Below are positions 56,576-56,678 of a stretch of 56,678 bases of DNA, piece after piece. The notes below the pieces were generated by a model. It ran no database searches. It saw nothing but the letters and a program-made list of their open reading frames with translations, and had not been told where the DNA came from. The position numbers were made by a program, and so were the translations under genes. Origin of the DNA: Intoshia linei. Lineage: Eukaryota > Orthonectida > Rhopaluridae. Location: contig LWCA01000084.1 of assembly GCA_001642005.1 (NCBI GenBank), positions 1 to 56,678 of the forward strand, given 5' to 3'. Numbering within the stretch: position 1 is the first letter of the stretch; each line of letters opens with the position of its first letter.

Positions 56576-56678
56576 AATTTTGTTTTATTTAGCTGATACT
56601 GCACGGTAATTCTAATTTTTTTACCAATTGCAAATATATATATAATATCAATATTAGATACAATACATCGATCACATC

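Overview
The window comes from a very AT-rich animal (metazoan) nuclear genome. Metazoan origin rests on an achaete-scute type bHLH gene, a nuclear-receptor gene and a borealin-like gene; the other genes are general eukaryotic ones (proteasome ATPase, glycogenin, DNAJC7-type and DNAJB12-type co-chaperones, a START-domain lipid carrier). Reconstructed exons join in frame across introns that are mostly only 33 to 50 bases long with GT...AG ends. Introns this short, with high AT content and many small DNA transposons, suggest a small-bodied or reduced lineage (for example orthonectid, dicyemid, myxozoan or flatworm-like), but the sequence alone does not decide which. Gene models were built by hand from splice signals, reading frame and family resemblance, without alignment software.

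Layout. 1-13 kb is gene-poor: hAT-type miniature elements, hAT transposase remnants, two large inverted copies of a dispersed repeat, a palindromic element, and a candidate two-exon C2-like gene (1983-2686, minus). The bHLH gene (13880-14954, plus) sits between quiet flanks, with clustered forkhead-type motifs and a CAGCTG E-box upstream. At 16.6-17.7 kb a foldback element is nested in a hAT element. Borealin-like gene at 18561-19222 (minus). 19.5-25.7 kb is transposon debris (Tigger-like, Helitron-like repeat, Tc1-like, hAT) around a small possible CD225-like membrane gene (22397-22912).

26-46 kb is the gene-rich part, with every recognised gene on the minus strand: DNAJC7-like (26113-29873), a divergent nuclear receptor (32316-33144), the 26S proteasome ATPase Rpt5/PSMC3 (33954-36395), a StARD7/PCTP-like START protein (36629-40343), glycogenin (41232-42521) and a small secreted cysteine-rich protein (45075-46084). 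The few long introns in these genes are those that received transposons.

43.5-52 kb is again mobile-element land: the dispersed repeat, a Tigger transposase pseudogene carrying an inserted hAT MITE with a perfect 8-bp target duplication, a complete internally deleted Tigger element, a tRNA-Asp(GTC) gene and a tRNA-derived pseudogene. The right end holds an unrecognised coiled-coil gene (53047-54205, plus), the last exons of a DNAJB12/14-like ER co-chaperone (54258-54731, minus; upstream part not seen), a diverged tandem array and a second copy of the hAT transposase fragment found at 4.7 kb.

The host genes do not form one pathway; protein quality control is represented three times (DNAJC7, Rpt5, DNAJB12/14-like). 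No novel multi-gene system was seen. The most unusual items are the divergent, apparently truncated nuclear receptor, the very small borealin, the tiny-intron architecture and the nested transposons.
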